The notes: generated by a model from the sequence alone, not told the origin. A DNA stretch of 34,349 nt from CAMCTV01 sp964420985 (GCA_964420985.1 CAYQUT010000026.1:1-34349); one strand, 5' to 3'; positions 24,596-34,118 are shown, counted from the first letter of the stretch. Numbers and translations: made by a program.

Positions 24596-26929
24596 ATGAA
24601 AAAGTTTTATTCATTTGGTGTATTGATGGCGATTGCGGGAGCCTTAACAGCCCAAAGTCACATTAATCCCAAACTTGGCAAAACGCAGTCAGCCAAGTAC
24701 AATCCCTACACCCAGGAGGTGATTCATGAAACCATCGCGAAAGCTGGAAAAAAACCATCTATGGTTCCAGGTGCAGCAAAGATGATTTCAACTGAAGAAG
24801 AATTGGGAGTAACCGTTTATGATCTTCAGTCCAATGGCTCTGTTTGCCCTCGAATTATCGCAGATGACAATGGAGTAGCCGCTACATTTACTTTCTCAGC
24901 CATTGAAGGTGGTGGATCTTACACCGATAGAGGTACTGGTTACAACTTCCGCAGTGCCGCCACCAATACTTGGGAGGAATTCCCTTCAACGCGGATTGAG
25001 AATATCAGAACAGGATGGAGCAATTTGTTGCATTTGAGCAATGGAACAGAAATGGTTTTGGCACATAATGGTGCTGGTGGAATCAAATATGTTCAGAGAG
25101 CTGCAGTAGGTACAGGCGATTGGTCAGCAGCGGCTGAGATTCCAACTGCCAATGGAGAGGCTCTTTTATGGCCAAGAGCGTGCAACGGTGGTTCTGATGG
25201 AAATACCGTTCACATGGTTGCCATTACAGATCCCAACAATACCACCAATTACAATGGATTGGGAAGTGCTTTGTTGTATTTCCGTTCAACGGATGGTGGA
25301 GCGACGTGGGATGTAACGGATGGTGCTTTGCCTGAAATGAATTCAACCTATACAACAGGAGTAACCGCAGATACTTATGCCATTCACGCTCGCGGAAACA
25401 CGGTAGTTATTTCTGTATTTGGAGAATTACAAGATTCTTACATTTTTGTATCAGAAGACAATGGTGCAACTTGGACAAAAACGGTCTTCTGGGATTTCCC
25501 CATTGACAATTATGACATTGACATGGGAACAGACATTGAAGGAGATGGCATTCAAGACACCATTTTATCTTCGGATGGTACTGGCGCTTTGTACATTGAT
25601 GTGAACAATAATATTCACATTGCTTTCGGTACAATGTTCTACACAGATGATTTGGGTGTAGTGGATTCCTCGTATTCTTATTTTCCTTTGGCAGGAAGTA
25701 TTGCTTATTGGAACAGCAACATGACACCAGAGTTAGTAGGTCAAGACAGCATTGTTGTTGGTCAAGATTCTGTTTTTGCCTACAATGAAGTTGTTTATAC
25801 CAATGAAGTAGATTATGTGAACTCTATTTACGGAACAGACACGTTTGTTGAAAATCAAAACATCGGCGATGGTCCTGAATTGATGGCGTCAGTTGTAGCT
25901 GCTCCTGCGGGTATTGTATGGTCAACACTGGATGTGGCCTTCACTTCTGACAATGGTCAAGGTGTATTTGTTTACAACGGAATGGATTCTATTTACTTGG
26001 CTTCATCCAACAGCATCGATATCTCAGGAATGAACCTTGGTAGTGATTTCGATATGTTCTTCTATGGAGAAAATGGAGGAATACTTCAGGGTGTAGACAT
26101 TACGTTCACAGGTGCTTTCAGCACAGGAGAGATTATCGACACCGTTTATGTTGTGGATACTGTCATAGCTGTTTACGATTATTTTGACGTTTACGAGTAT
26201 ATTGATGTATTCAATTACAACAACTCTGTTTTAGAAATTGGTGTTTCTCCAGAGATCGATACGGCGACTCCTGCTGATATCACAGAGGTAGGTCAATATG
26301 GTAATTCTGGTATCGCTTCTCATCCTCAAATCGCTGGTGATGCTGCGGGTAATATATATGTTGCTTATGCTGCTGTCAATGAGTTGTATTTCAATGGAGA
26401 AGAATATTTACGCCACATCTTCGCGGTGAAATCTACGGATACTGGATTTACTTGGTCTGATCCTGCCGATATCACACCGGATCTAGCTGAAGTGGGTTGG
26501 GAGTATATGTACGCCTCCATGGCCCATGAAGTATATAACGATAAATTGCACTTGGTGATTCAAAAGGACGAAGAGCCTGGTATTCACGTTCAGCCAGAAG
26601 ACATTGCCGATCCTGTTGGAGATAATATTCAAATCTATTTGGCTATCTCCACTGATTTGGTGCCTTCTTTCAATGAAGGGGTAGATGGAATGACAGCCAA
26701 TGCAGTTGTAGCTTATCCCAATCCAGCAAATAATAATTTAACTGTTGTTACTGAGTCATTTGTAGGGGGTGAGTTGAGCATCTATGATGCCATGGGAAGA
26801 GTGGTATTGAAAGACAATATCAACGCAGGTAAAACCAATATCAATGTTTCAAACTGGAACAGCGGAGTTTATCATTTGGCAGTGAGCAAAGGTTCAATGC
26901 GCTTTAATACGAGCTTAGTGGTTGAATAG
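24596..26929 (+). CDS. secreted Asp-box (BNR-like) protein with type IX secretion sorting domain
   Basis: The 777-residue protein begins with a Sec signal peptide (MKKFYSFGVLMAIAGALTAQ) and ends with a type A T9SS sorting domain: AYPNPANNNLTV at about residue 705, then GELSIYDAMGRVVL, GKTNINVSNWNSGVYHLAV and a basic tail. It should therefore cross the outer membrane by T9SS and be anchored or released. Three Asp-box motifs (S/T-x-D-x-G-x-x-W) are visible: STDGGATW near 230, SEDNGATW near 286 and STDTGFTW near 613. They suggest a beta-propeller of the sialidase/BNR type. Between the second and third lie two unusual stretches rich in Asp, Tyr and Val (VGQDSIVVGQDSVFAYNEV near 380, and DTVYVVDTVIAVYDYFDVY near 520). 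No catalytic residues can be assigned and I do not recognise a substrate. Confidence 0.85.
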   Translation: MKKFYSFGVLMAIAGALTAQSHINPKLGKTQSAKYNPYTQEVIHETIAKAGKKPSMVPGAAKMISTEEELGVTVYDLQSNGSVCPRIIADDNGVAATFTFSAIEGGGSYTDRGTGYNFRSAATNTWEEFPSTRIENIRTGWSNLLHLSNGTEMVLAHNGAGGIKYVQRAAVGTGDWSAAAEIPTANGEALLWPRACNGGSDGNTVHMVAITDPNNTTNYNGLGSALLYFRSTDGGATWDVTDGALPEMNSTYTTGVTADTYAIHARGNTVVISVFGELQDSYIFVSEDNGATWTKTVFWDFPIDNYDIDMGTDIEGDGIQDTILSSDGTGALYIDVNNNIHIAFGTMFYTDDLGVVDSSYSYFPLAGSIAYWNSNMTPELVGQDSIVVGQDSVFAYNEVVYTNEVDYVNSIYGTDTFVENQNIGDGPELMASVVAAPAGIVWSTLDVAFTSDNGQGVFVYNGMDSIYLASSNSIDISGMNLGSDFDMFFYGENGGILQGVDITFTGAFSTGEIIDTVYVVDTVIAVYDYFDVYEYIDVFNYNNSVLEIGVSPEIDTATPADITEVGQYGNSGIASHPQIAGDAAGNIYVAYAAVNELYFNGEEYLRHIFAVKSTDTGFTWSDPADITPDLAEVGWEYMYASMAHEVYNDKLHLVIQKDEEPGIHVQPEDIADPVGDNIQIYLAISTDLVPSFNEGVDGMTANAVVAYPNPANNNLTVVTESFVGGELSIYDAMGRVVLKDNINAGKTNINVSNWNSGVYHLAVSKGSMRFNTSLVVE

Positions 26930-26947
26930 TCACAATTGATTGATAGT

Positions 26948-26979
26948 AAAAAGGCCATCTTATTGATGGCCTTTTTTTT
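26948..26979. terminator. bidirectional terminator between T9SS cargo gene and secA
   Basis: AAAAAGGCCATC (26948-26959) and GATGGCCTTTTT (26965-26976) form a perfect 12-bp stem with loop TTATT and a T run to 26979. The A-rich left arm gives a U tract on the minus strand too, so it serves both convergent genes. Confidence 0.9.
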
Positions 26980-27006
26980 ATGGATGAAATAAATGGTTCT
27001 GTTGAA

Positions 27007-30000
27007 TTATCCGTGACAAGATTTGTATTTCTTTCCTGACCCGCAAGGACAAGGATCATTTCTGCCAATGCGAGGATCTGCTTTGATGGGCTCTGCCTTT
27101 ATTGGAGCGCTTTCTTGAACTGCTTGTTGCTGCTGTTGGTTGCGCTCGTTGAGGTTCTGAATATCCGCTTTGGAAGTGGAAACCTTGGGGCTTTGTACAA
27201 CTTGTTTGGGCGCAGCGGTTGGATTTCCTTCCGCGATGCGGCAAGTAAACAAGAACTGAATGATTTCGCTGTTGATTTTGGCTACAACGTTTTTGAACAA
27301 TTCATAACTCTCCAATTTGTAAATCAACAATGGATCTTTTTGTTCATGTGAAGCAAATTGGACATTGTGTCGCAAGTCATCCATAGCGCGCAAATGTTCC
27401 TTCCAGTATAGGTCAATAATGGCCAGGGTAATGGATTTCTCCATGCTGTCAATGATTTCTTTGCCTTCTGTTTCTATGGCGCGCTGCATATTAACTCCCA
27501 GCTGAAGATGCTTTCTTCCGTCCGTAATGGGGATTCCTATGTTTTGGTACCCTTGATTGTTTTGAGAAACATTTTTGATGACAGGTAAGGCTTGCATTTT
27601 CAATGCGTTTGCTCGGTGGTTGTATCCAGATACAACTTCGCTGTATAGCTTTTGTATCAAATCATCTACTTTTCCGGACAAAAATGTGCCTTCATCCACT
27701 TGGGTGTCAATTCCAAAAATTCTGAGAACTTCAAATTTGAATCCTTCATATTGTTTGGCAACATGGTACATCTCTACAACAGAGGCCGACATGTCAAAAA
27801 TCATGTTGTCAATATCCAACTGTAAGCGCTCACCAAATAGGGCGTGTCTTCTGCGTTTGTAGATGACTTCACGCTGGGCATTCATCACATCGTCAAACTC
27901 CAAAAGGCGTTTTCTGACACCAAAGTGATTCTCTTCCACTTTTTTCTGGGCGCGCTCTATGGATGAGGTAATCATTGAATGTTGAATGACCTCTCCTTCC
28001 TCAAGGCCCAAACGGTCCATCATTTTGGCAATGCGGTCTGAACCAAATAGACGCATCAAATCGTCTTCTAAAGAAACATAAAATTGGGAGGTTCCGGGAT
28101 CACCTTGACGACCTGAACGACCCCTTAACTGTCTATCTACACGTCTAGAATCGTGTCGCTCTGTACCGATGATGGCCAATCCTTTTTCTTTGGCCCCTTC
28201 ACCCAATTTGATATCTGTACCACGACCCGCCATGTTGGTGGCAATGGTTACAGTACCTGATTGTCCTGCCAAAGCAACGATATCCGCTTCTTTTTGGTGC
28301 AACTTTGCATTCAATACTTGATGCTCAATACCACGCTGGCGTAACATACGTGAGAGCAATTCGGAAACCTCAACGGTGGTTGTTCCAACAAGAACAGGGC
28401 GACCTTCCGCTTGCAATGCTGCCACTTCTTCAATAACGGCATTGTATTTCTCTCGTTTGGTTTTGTACACTTTATCGTTCTCGTCTTTCCTGCTGATGGC
28501 GCGGTGGGTAGGAATCACCATGACATCCAATTTGTAGATGCTCCAAAACTCGCCTGCCTCTGTTTCTGCAGTACCTGTCATACCCGCCAACTTGTTGTAC
28601 ATGCGGAAATAGTTTTGTAAGGTAACAGTGGCATAGGTTTGTGTGGCGGCTTCCACCCGGACATTCTCCTTGGCTTCAATGGCTTGGTGCAATCCATCGG
28701 AGTATCTCCTGCCATCCATGATACGGCCGGTTTGCTCATCCACAATTTTGACTTTGTTTTCCATGACAACATAGTCAACATCCTTTTCAAACAAGGCGTA
28801 GGCTTTAAGCAATTGATTGATGGTGTGGATGCGGTCACTCTTTACGGAGTAATCGCGTTGCAATGCCTCAATGCGTTGAACTTTTTCCTCGGCATTTTGG
28901 GCTGTCTGTTCAATGACAGCCAGTTCGTGACCCAAATCGGGAAGTACAAAGAATTTGTCATCCTCCATGTTTTTGGAGAGCAAAGCAATTCCTTTTTCGG
29001 TCAATTCGATTTGGTTGTTTTTTTCTTCTATAACAAAGTACAACTCAGCATCCACTGTAGGCATTTCGCGCTGATTATCCTGCAAATAAGTAGATTCAGT
29101 TTTGAGCAATTGTGCTTTGATACCGTCCTCACTCAAGAATTTGATTAAGGCCTTGTTCTTCGGTAAACCGCGATAGGAACGGTACAAGGCTAATCCCCCT
29201 TCTGTGGCATCTTCTTTAGAAGCAGCTCCATTTTCAGGTTGTAGTTTTTTCTTGGCCAATGTAAGGAATTCGTTGATGACCCCTTTTTGGGTGTTGATCA
29301 ACAATTGCACCTTGGGTTTTAGGTTGTCAAATTCTTGCTGATCTCCTTTGGGAGTAGGGCCAGATATGATCAAAGGCGTTCTGGCCTCATCAATTAAAAC
29401 GGAATCCACCTCATCCACGATGGCGAAATGGTGTTTGCGTTGTACCAATTGGTCACTGTCCGTGGCCATGTTGTCACGCAAGTAATCGAAACCGAACTCG
29501 TTGTTGGTTCCAAAGGTGATATCCGCCAAATAGGCATTTCTGCGGGCAGAAGTATTGGGTTGATGGCGATCAATACAATCGACAGAAAGACCATGAAACA
29601 TGTACAAAGGACCCATCCATTCAGAGTCGCGCTTGGCCAAGTAGTCGTTGACCGTTACCAAGTGTACTCCTCGACCCGCCAGGGCGTTGAGGAAAACCGG
29701 AGAGGTAGCAACCAATGTTTTTCCTTCTCCAGTGGCCATCTCCGCAACTTTGCCGCGGTGTAGCGCAATCCCACCAATCAATTGAACATTGTAATGAACC
29801 ATGTTCCAAGTAACAGGAGTGCCGGCTGCATTCCATGAGTTTTTCCAAATGGCTTTGTCTCCCTGAATGCTCACAAAATCTTTTCCTTGTGCAGCAAGAG
29901 CTCTATCAAAATCGGTTGCAGTGACCTCCAGGGTGGGCTGAGCTGTAAAACGTTTTGCGGTTTCTTTGACCAATGCAAATGCGCGTGGCAAGATCTCATC

Positions 30001-30324
30001 CAGTTGTTGTTGCAGCAATTCAAGGTTCTCTTTTTCTAAAGCATCCACCTCTAAATAAATGGATTCTTTTTGTTCCAACTCCTCCATGGACAATTGCTCT
30101 GCTTTCTCTTTCAGTGCATCAATTTTGGATTGATTGGGTGCAAGACGAAGAGCGATATCATTCTTGAGTTGCTGGCTGATTCCTCGAAGTTCATCCAAAT
30201 GAAGTGACGCCAATTTTTGTTCCTCCTGTAGAATTGCCTCTACAATGGGTTGAATGGCTTTTAAATCGTTCTGCGCTTTGTCTCCGACAAATTTCTTGAG
30301 TATTCCTTGAATGGCTTTTATCAT
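27007..30324 (-). CDS. secA: preprotein translocase ATPase SecA
   Basis: SecA drives preproteins through SecYEG by ATP hydrolysis. The 1105-residue protein is longer than E. coli SecA (about 900), as is common in Bacteroidota. The Walker A motif is GEGKT at residues 199-203 in AEMATGEGKTLVAT. It is followed by VHLVTVNDYLAKRDSEWM, FGFDYLRDNM, the DEAD-like box IVDEVDSVLIDEARTPLIIS, the preprotein cross-linking region with a long insertion (about 330-490), NYFRMYNKLAGMTGTAETE, TNMAGRGTDIKLG and DRQLRGRSGRQGDPG. The C-terminus has a Gln-rich linker and the zinc-binding SEC-C tail NDPCPCGSGKKYKSCHG, which contacts SecB or ribosomes in other bacteria. A -7 element lies 35 bases upstream. Confidence 0.98.
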   Translation of the reverse strand: MIKAIQGILKKFVGDKAQNDLKAIQPIVEAILQEEQKLASLHLDELRGISQQLKNDIALRLAPNQSKIDALKEKAEQLSMEELEQKESIYLEVDALEKENLELLQQQLDEILPRAFALVKETAKRFTAQPTLEVTATDFDRALAAQGKDFVSIQGDKAIWKNSWNAAGTPVTWNMVHYNVQLIGGIALHRGKVAEMATGEGKTLVATSPVFLNALAGRGVHLVTVNDYLAKRDSEWMGPLYMFHGLSVDCIDRHQPNTSARRNAYLADITFGTNNEFGFDYLRDNMATDSDQLVQRKHHFAIVDEVDSVLIDEARTPLIISGPTPKGDQQEFDNLKPKVQLLINTQKGVINEFLTLAKKKLQPENGAASKEDATEGGLALYRSYRGLPKNKALIKFLSEDGIKAQLLKTESTYLQDNQREMPTVDAELYFVIEEKNNQIELTEKGIALLSKNMEDDKFFVLPDLGHELAVIEQTAQNAEEKVQRIEALQRDYSVKSDRIHTINQLLKAYALFEKDVDYVVMENKVKIVDEQTGRIMDGRRYSDGLHQAIEAKENVRVEAATQTYATVTLQNYFRMYNKLAGMTGTAETEAGEFWSIYKLDVMVIPTHRAISRKDENDKVYKTKREKYNAVIEEVAALQAEGRPVLVGTTTVEVSELLSRMLRQRGIEHQVLNAKLHQKEADIVALAGQSGTVTIATNMAGRGTDIKLGEGAKEKGLAIIGTERHDSRRVDRQLRGRSGRQGDPGTSQFYVSLEDDLMRLFGSDRIAKMMDRLGLEEGEVIQHSMITSSIERAQKKVEENHFGVRKRLLEFDDVMNAQREVIYKRRRHALFGERLQLDIDNMIFDMSASVVEMYHVAKQYEGFKFEVLRIFGIDTQVDEGTFLSGKVDDLIQKLYSEVVSGYNHRANALKMQALPVIKNVSQNNQGYQNIGIPITDGRKHLQLGVNMQRAIETEGKEIIDSMEKSITLAIIDLYWKEHLRAMDDLRHNVQFASHEQKDPLLIYKLESYELFKNVVAKINSEIIQFLFTCRIAEGNPTAAPKQVVQSPKVSTSKADIQNLNERNQQQQQAVQESAPIKAEPIKADPRIGRNDPCPCGSGKKYKSCHG

Positions 30325-30359
30325 AACATTGTGCCGTGGTCTTTTGAGCGCGGCGAAGG

Positions 30360-30367
30360 CAAAAATA
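30360..30367 (-). promoter_or_regulatory. -7 promoter element (TATTTTTG) of secA
   Basis: The minus strand reads TATTTTTG, exact to TAnnTTTG, 35 bases before the secA ATG. Confidence 0.5.
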
Positions 30368-30587
30368 AACCATTCACCTAGGATTTGATTGAAAAAAAAA
30401 GATAAGAAGAGAGCGCGCGCGTATTTTTAAACTGCTTGCTCACAAAAAATATCGCCTTAATGTTTTGAACAATCCACAAGTACTTTTTAACCAAAGAAAG
30501 TTATGACCAATGGATGTTAAAAAGTCGCTCATCTTGTTAGTTGTTTTGGATAGGTTTTGAACTGAAAAAGTTACAATTTTGAAAACG

Positions 30588-30611
30588 CTTATGGGAATGA
30601 TTTCCCAAAAG
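30588..30611 (+). promoter_or_regulatory. hairpin in the nrdB leader
   Basis: CTTATGGGAA and TTCCCAAAAG pair over nine of ten positions (one A-A mismatch) around the loop TGAT. The hairpin lies 31 bases before the nrdB ATG and has no T tract, so a terminator is unlikely. It could be a protein-binding dyad or a leader structure; the role is inferred from position. Confidence 0.4.
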
Positions 30612-30642
30612 TGAAGCCTCTAAAAACCAAACGAAACCAAAC

Positions 30643-31665
30643 ATGGAACACAATTTATTTGAAGGAACAGTCATCAACAACGGAGTCACAGCTGCAGCAG
30701 AAGAGCCCATCTTGAAGGAGAATCCGGACCGTTTTGTTTTGTTCCCCATCGTTCACCAAGACATCTGGCATTACTACAAAAAGTCGGAAGCTAATTTCTG
30801 GACTGCAGAGGAGATTGATTTGGAAGCGGATTTGGTAGATTGGAATTCCAAATTAAATGACGATGAGCGTCATTTTGTAAAGCATGTTTTGGCTTTCTTC
30901 GCGGCCAGTGATGGTATTGTGAACGAAAACTTGGCGGAGAATTTTGTTCGTGAAGTGCAATACACTGAGGCCAAATTTTTCTACGGGTTTCAAATTATGA
31001 TGGAAAACATTCATAGTGAGACCTATTCTTTGTTGATTGATACTTACATCAAAGATTCTGCAGAGAAGAGTTATTTGTTCAAGGCCATTGATACTTTGGA
31101 TTGCGTGAAGAAGAAAGCCGATTGGGCCTTGCGTTGGATTAAGAATGGTAGTTTCGCAGAGCGTTTGGTGGCTTTTGCAGCAGTTGAGGGTATTTTCTTC
31201 AGCGGTAGTTTCTGCAGTATATTTTGGTTAAAGAAACGCGGCTTGATGCCTGGTTTGAGTTTCAGCAATGAGCTGATCAGTCGTGATGAAGGTTTGCATT
31301 GTGACTTTGCTTGTTTGCTCTACAATGCACACATCGTGAACAAACTGCCCAAGCAGCGCATCTTGGATATCATCACCAATGCGGTGGAGATCGAAAAAGA
31401 ATTCATCATTGATGCATTGCCTGTTAAATTGATTGGAATGAACAGTGATTTGATGGCACAATATATTGAGTTTGTCGCTGATCGTTTGTTGGTGGAGTTG
31501 GGCAATGAAAAAGTATACAATGTGACCAATCCTTTTGATTTCATGGAGATGATTTCCTTGCAAGGTAAAACCAACTTCTTTGAGAAGCGTGTAGGGGAGT
31601 ATCAAAAGGCAGGTGTGATGTCTGGAAAAGAAAATCAGAATTTTACTTTAGACGCAGATTTTTAA
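30643..31665 (+). CDS. nrdB: class I ribonucleotide reductase, small (radical) subunit
   Basis: The 340-residue ferritin-like subunit houses the di-metal site and the radical that is passed to NrdA. All six metal ligands can be placed: D90, E121, H124, E182, E216 and H219. The radical tyrosine is Y128, in ENIHSETYS. E121, H124 and Y128 have the same spacing as E115, H118 and Y122 of E. coli, which supports a class I enzyme with a stable tyrosyl radical. The C-terminus ends in the acidic, aromatic tail FTLDADF that normally docks into NrdA. It is followed by nrdA after 35 bases, so the two are probably one operon in the order B-A. The start ATG follows a CCAAAC repeat and has no Shine-Dalgarno. 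Confidence 0.97.
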   Translation: MEHNLFEGTVINNGVTAAAEEPILKENPDRFVLFPIVHQDIWHYYKKSEANFWTAEEIDLEADLVDWNSKLNDDERHFVKHVLAFFAASDGIVNENLAENFVREVQYTEAKFFYGFQIMMENIHSETYSLLIDTYIKDSAEKSYLFKAIDTLDCVKKKADWALRWIKNGSFAERLVAFAAVEGIFFSGSFCSIFWLKKRGLMPGLSFSNELISRDEGLHCDFACLLYNAHIVNKLPKQRILDIITNAVEIEKEFIIDALPVKLIGMNSDLMAQYIEFVADRLLVELGNEKVYNVTNPFDFMEMISLQGKTNFFEKRVGEYQKAGVMSGKENQNFTLDADF

Positions 31666-31700
31666 TATTCAATTTAGTCGTATTATAAAACAATATCATA

Positions 31701-34094
31701 ATGTTTGTAGTTAAAAGAGATGGTAGAAAGGAATCAGTGAAATTTGACAAGATCACTGCGCGTATTTCTAAAATGTGTTACGGGTTGAACCCCAGTGTTG
31801 ACTCTGTCAAAATTGCCATGAAGGTAATTGAGGGTGTTTACGATGGAGTAACCACAGTAGAGTTAGACAATTTGGCGGCGGAGATTGCTGCCACCAATGC
31901 CGCTACCCACCCAGATTATGCTTCCCTGGCTTCACGCATTGCGGTGAGCAATTTGCACAAGAATACCAAGAAGTCTTTTTCACAGACCATTCATGATTTG
32001 TACACCTATGTTGACCCTAAAACGGGTCAAAATGCAGGTTTGATTGCGGATGATGTGTACAAAGTGGTTCAAGAAAATGCGCCATTGTTGGACAGCACCA
32101 TCATCTACGACCGCGATTTTAATTTCGATTACTTCGGTTTCAAAACATTGGAGCGCAGCTATCTGTTGAAGTTGTATGGCAAGGTGGCTGAGCGCCCTCA
32201 ACACATGTTTATGCGTGTAGCGGTGGGTATTCACAAAGCCGACTTGAATGAAGTGATTAAGACGTACAACATGATCAGTGAAGGTTGGTTTACACATGCC
32301 ACCCCAACATTGTTCAATGCGGGGACACCCAAGCCTCAAATGTCATCTTGTTTTTTATTACAAATGAAGGATGACAGTATTTCAGGCATTTACGATACTT
32401 TGAAGCAGACGGCCTTGATTTCTCAAAGTGCAGGTGGAATTGGTTTAAGCATCCACAATGTTCGCGCAAAAGGTTCATACATCAAGGGTACCAATGGTAC
32501 CAGCAATGGTATCGTACCGATGTTGCGTGTGTTCAATGATACCGCACGTTATGTGGATCAAGGTGGTGGAAAGCGTAAGGGATCTTTCGCTATTTACCTA
32601 GAGCCATGGCATGCTGATGTGTATGAGTTCTTGGAATTGAGAAAGAACCACGGTAAAGAAGAGGCGCGTGCGCGTGATTTGTTCTACGCCTTGTGGACAC
32701 CTGATTTGTTCATGCAACGTGTGAAAGAAAATGGACAATGGACCTTGATGTGTCCCAATGAGTGTCCAGGTCTTTCTGATGTTTGGGGTGCTGAGTTTGA
32801 GGCGTTGTACACCAAATATGAAAATGAAGGTCGCGGAAGAAAGACAGTGAGTGCCCAAGATTTGTGGTACAAGATTGTGGAGTCGCAAATTGAAACCGGT
32901 ACACCTTATATGTTGTACAAGGATGCGGCCAACGGAAAGAGCAATCAGCAGAACTTGGGAACCATCAAGAGCTCCAATTTGTGCACCGAGATCATCGAGT
33001 ACACTGCGCCAGACGAGATTGCAGTGTGTAATTTGGGATCCATTGCATTGCCCAAGTTTGTGAAAGACGGTCAGTTTGACCACAACCGTTTGTTTGAAGT
33101 GGCTTATCAGTTGACCATCAACTTGAACAAAATCATTGATGCCAACTACTATCCCGTTCCTGAGACGCGCAAGTCCAACATGCGTCACCGTCCCATTGGA
33201 ATTGGAGTACAAGGATTGGCAGATGCCTTTATCATGATGCGTTTCCCATTTGACAGTGATGAAGCGCGCATGTTGAACAAAGAAGTTTTTGAAACCATTT
33301 ATTATGCAGCTTGCACAGCTTCTAAAGATTTGGCCAAGCGTGATGGGGCATACGAGACCTTCCCAGGTTCACCTGCTTCCAAAGGGTTGTTGCAATATGA
33401 CCTTTGGAAAGTAGAAACCACCAATCGTTGGGAGTGGGATGTATTGAAGCAAGAGATCAAAGAGTTTGGATTGAGAAACTCATTGTTGCTAGCACCCATG
33501 CCAACAGCATCTACAGCTCAAATCTTAGGAAACAATGAGTGTTTTGAGCCATACACTTCCAATATCTACACACGTCGTGTATTGGCGGGTGAGTACATCA
33601 TCGTCAATAAGCATTTGTTAAAAGACTTGGTGAGTTTGGGCATTTGGAACGAGGATTTGAAAAACAAATTGATCAGCGCAAACGGCTCTGTGCAAAGCAT
33701 TGCGGAGATTCCGGATAATTTGAAGGCTCTGTACAAGACGGCTTGGGAGTTGTCTCAAAAGGCAATCATCGATATGTCTGCTGACCGTGGAGCTTATATC
33801 TGTCAAAGTCAGTCGTTGAATATTTTCATGGAGAATGCCAACTTGGGTAAACTGACTTCTATGCACTTCTATGCTTGGGAGAAAGGATTGAAGACAGGTA
33901 TGTATTACTTGAGAACCAAAGCTGCCACAGATGCCATTAAGTTTACTGTCGATAAAAAATACCAAGAAGCACCCAAAGCTTCGACGCCAGATTTTGGTAC
34001 AGCACCAAAGTCGGTAGATCAAATCGCGCAAGAGCAAGCAACCATATCTTGCTCACTGGACAATCCAGATGCGTGTGAAATGTGCAGTGGATAG
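31701..34094 (+). CDS. nrdA: class I ribonucleotide reductase, large (catalytic) subunit
   Basis: This subunit reduces ribonucleoside diphosphates to deoxyribonucleotides. The 797-residue protein starts with an ATP-cone allosteric domain (MFVVKRDGRKESVKFDKITA, about residues 1-90), expected to sense ATP/dATP. The barrel follows with PQMSSCFLLQMKDD (first redox Cys), SQSAGGIGLSIHNVRAKGS, SSNLCTEIIEY (partner Cys), LLAPMPTASTAQILGNNECF with the thiyl Cys in NNECFEPYTSN, and SMHFYAWEKGLKTGMYYLRT with the radical-transfer tyrosine pair. The last residues, CEMCSG, are the CxxC shuttle reduced by thioredoxin or glutaredoxin. A strong terminator follows. Confidence 0.98.
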   Translation: MFVVKRDGRKESVKFDKITARISKMCYGLNPSVDSVKIAMKVIEGVYDGVTTVELDNLAAEIAATNAATHPDYASLASRIAVSNLHKNTKKSFSQTIHDLYTYVDPKTGQNAGLIADDVYKVVQENAPLLDSTIIYDRDFNFDYFGFKTLERSYLLKLYGKVAERPQHMFMRVAVGIHKADLNEVIKTYNMISEGWFTHATPTLFNAGTPKPQMSSCFLLQMKDDSISGIYDTLKQTALISQSAGGIGLSIHNVRAKGSYIKGTNGTSNGIVPMLRVFNDTARYVDQGGGKRKGSFAIYLEPWHADVYEFLELRKNHGKEEARARDLFYALWTPDLFMQRVKENGQWTLMCPNECPGLSDVWGAEFEALYTKYENEGRGRKTVSAQDLWYKIVESQIETGTPYMLYKDAANGKSNQQNLGTIKSSNLCTEIIEYTAPDEIAVCNLGSIALPKFVKDGQFDHNRLFEVAYQLTINLNKIIDANYYPVPETRKSNMRHRPIGIGVQGLADAFIMMRFPFDSDEARMLNKEVFETIYYAACTASKDLAKRDGAYETFPGSPASKGLLQYDLWKVETTNRWEWDVLKQEIKEFGLRNSLLLAPMPTASTAQILGNNECFEPYTSNIYTRRVLAGEYIIVNKHLLKDLVSLGIWNEDLKNKLISANGSVQSIAEIPDNLKALYKTAWELSQKAIIDMSADRGAYICQSQSLNIFMENANLGKLTSMHFYAWEKGLKTGMYYLRTKAATDAIKFTVDKKYQEAPKASTPDFGTAPKSVDQIAQEQATISCSLDNPDACEMCSG

Positions 34095-34118
34095 TGTAAA
34101 AGATTAATATTAGGTTAG

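Larger units (their letters stand above)
30325..30642. other. divergent intergenic region between secA and nrdB
   Basis: This 318-base gap has no credible gene. It holds the secA -7 element at its left end, an alternating GCGCGCGCG tract at 30413-30421, a possible but imperfect nrdB promoter (TAGGTTTTG at 30551-30559), a hairpin at 30588-30611, and the direct repeat AAACCAAAC at 30624-30632 and 30634-30642 abutting the nrdB ATG. I could not find a convincing NrdR-box pair. Confidence 0.6.

Noticed and set aside
28639..29148. 169-codon open frame antisense to secA
   Set aside because: Fully inside secA, with no motif, start signal or neighbour logic.
30413..30421. Alternating GCGCGCGCG tract as a Z-DNA or regulatory site
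   Set aside because: Nine bases is too short to support a specific claim.
30468..30478. Shared 11-base word AACAATCCACA upstream of nrdB and of crtI, also a weak DnaA-box-like match
   Set aside because: Only 7 of 9 bases fit TTATCCACA, no cluster of boxes is present, and one shared 11-mer in 34 kb can arise by chance.
30551..30559. TAGGTTTTG as the nrdB -7 promoter element
   Set aside because: It has one extra base relative to TAnnTTTG, and the nearest upstream TTG is only 14 bases away, so it is noted but not listed as a separate promoter.
32598..33212. 204-codon open frame antisense to nrdA
   Set aside because: It lies wholly within a strongly conserved gene, has no recognisable domain or promoter, and is explained by the codon pattern of the sense gene.
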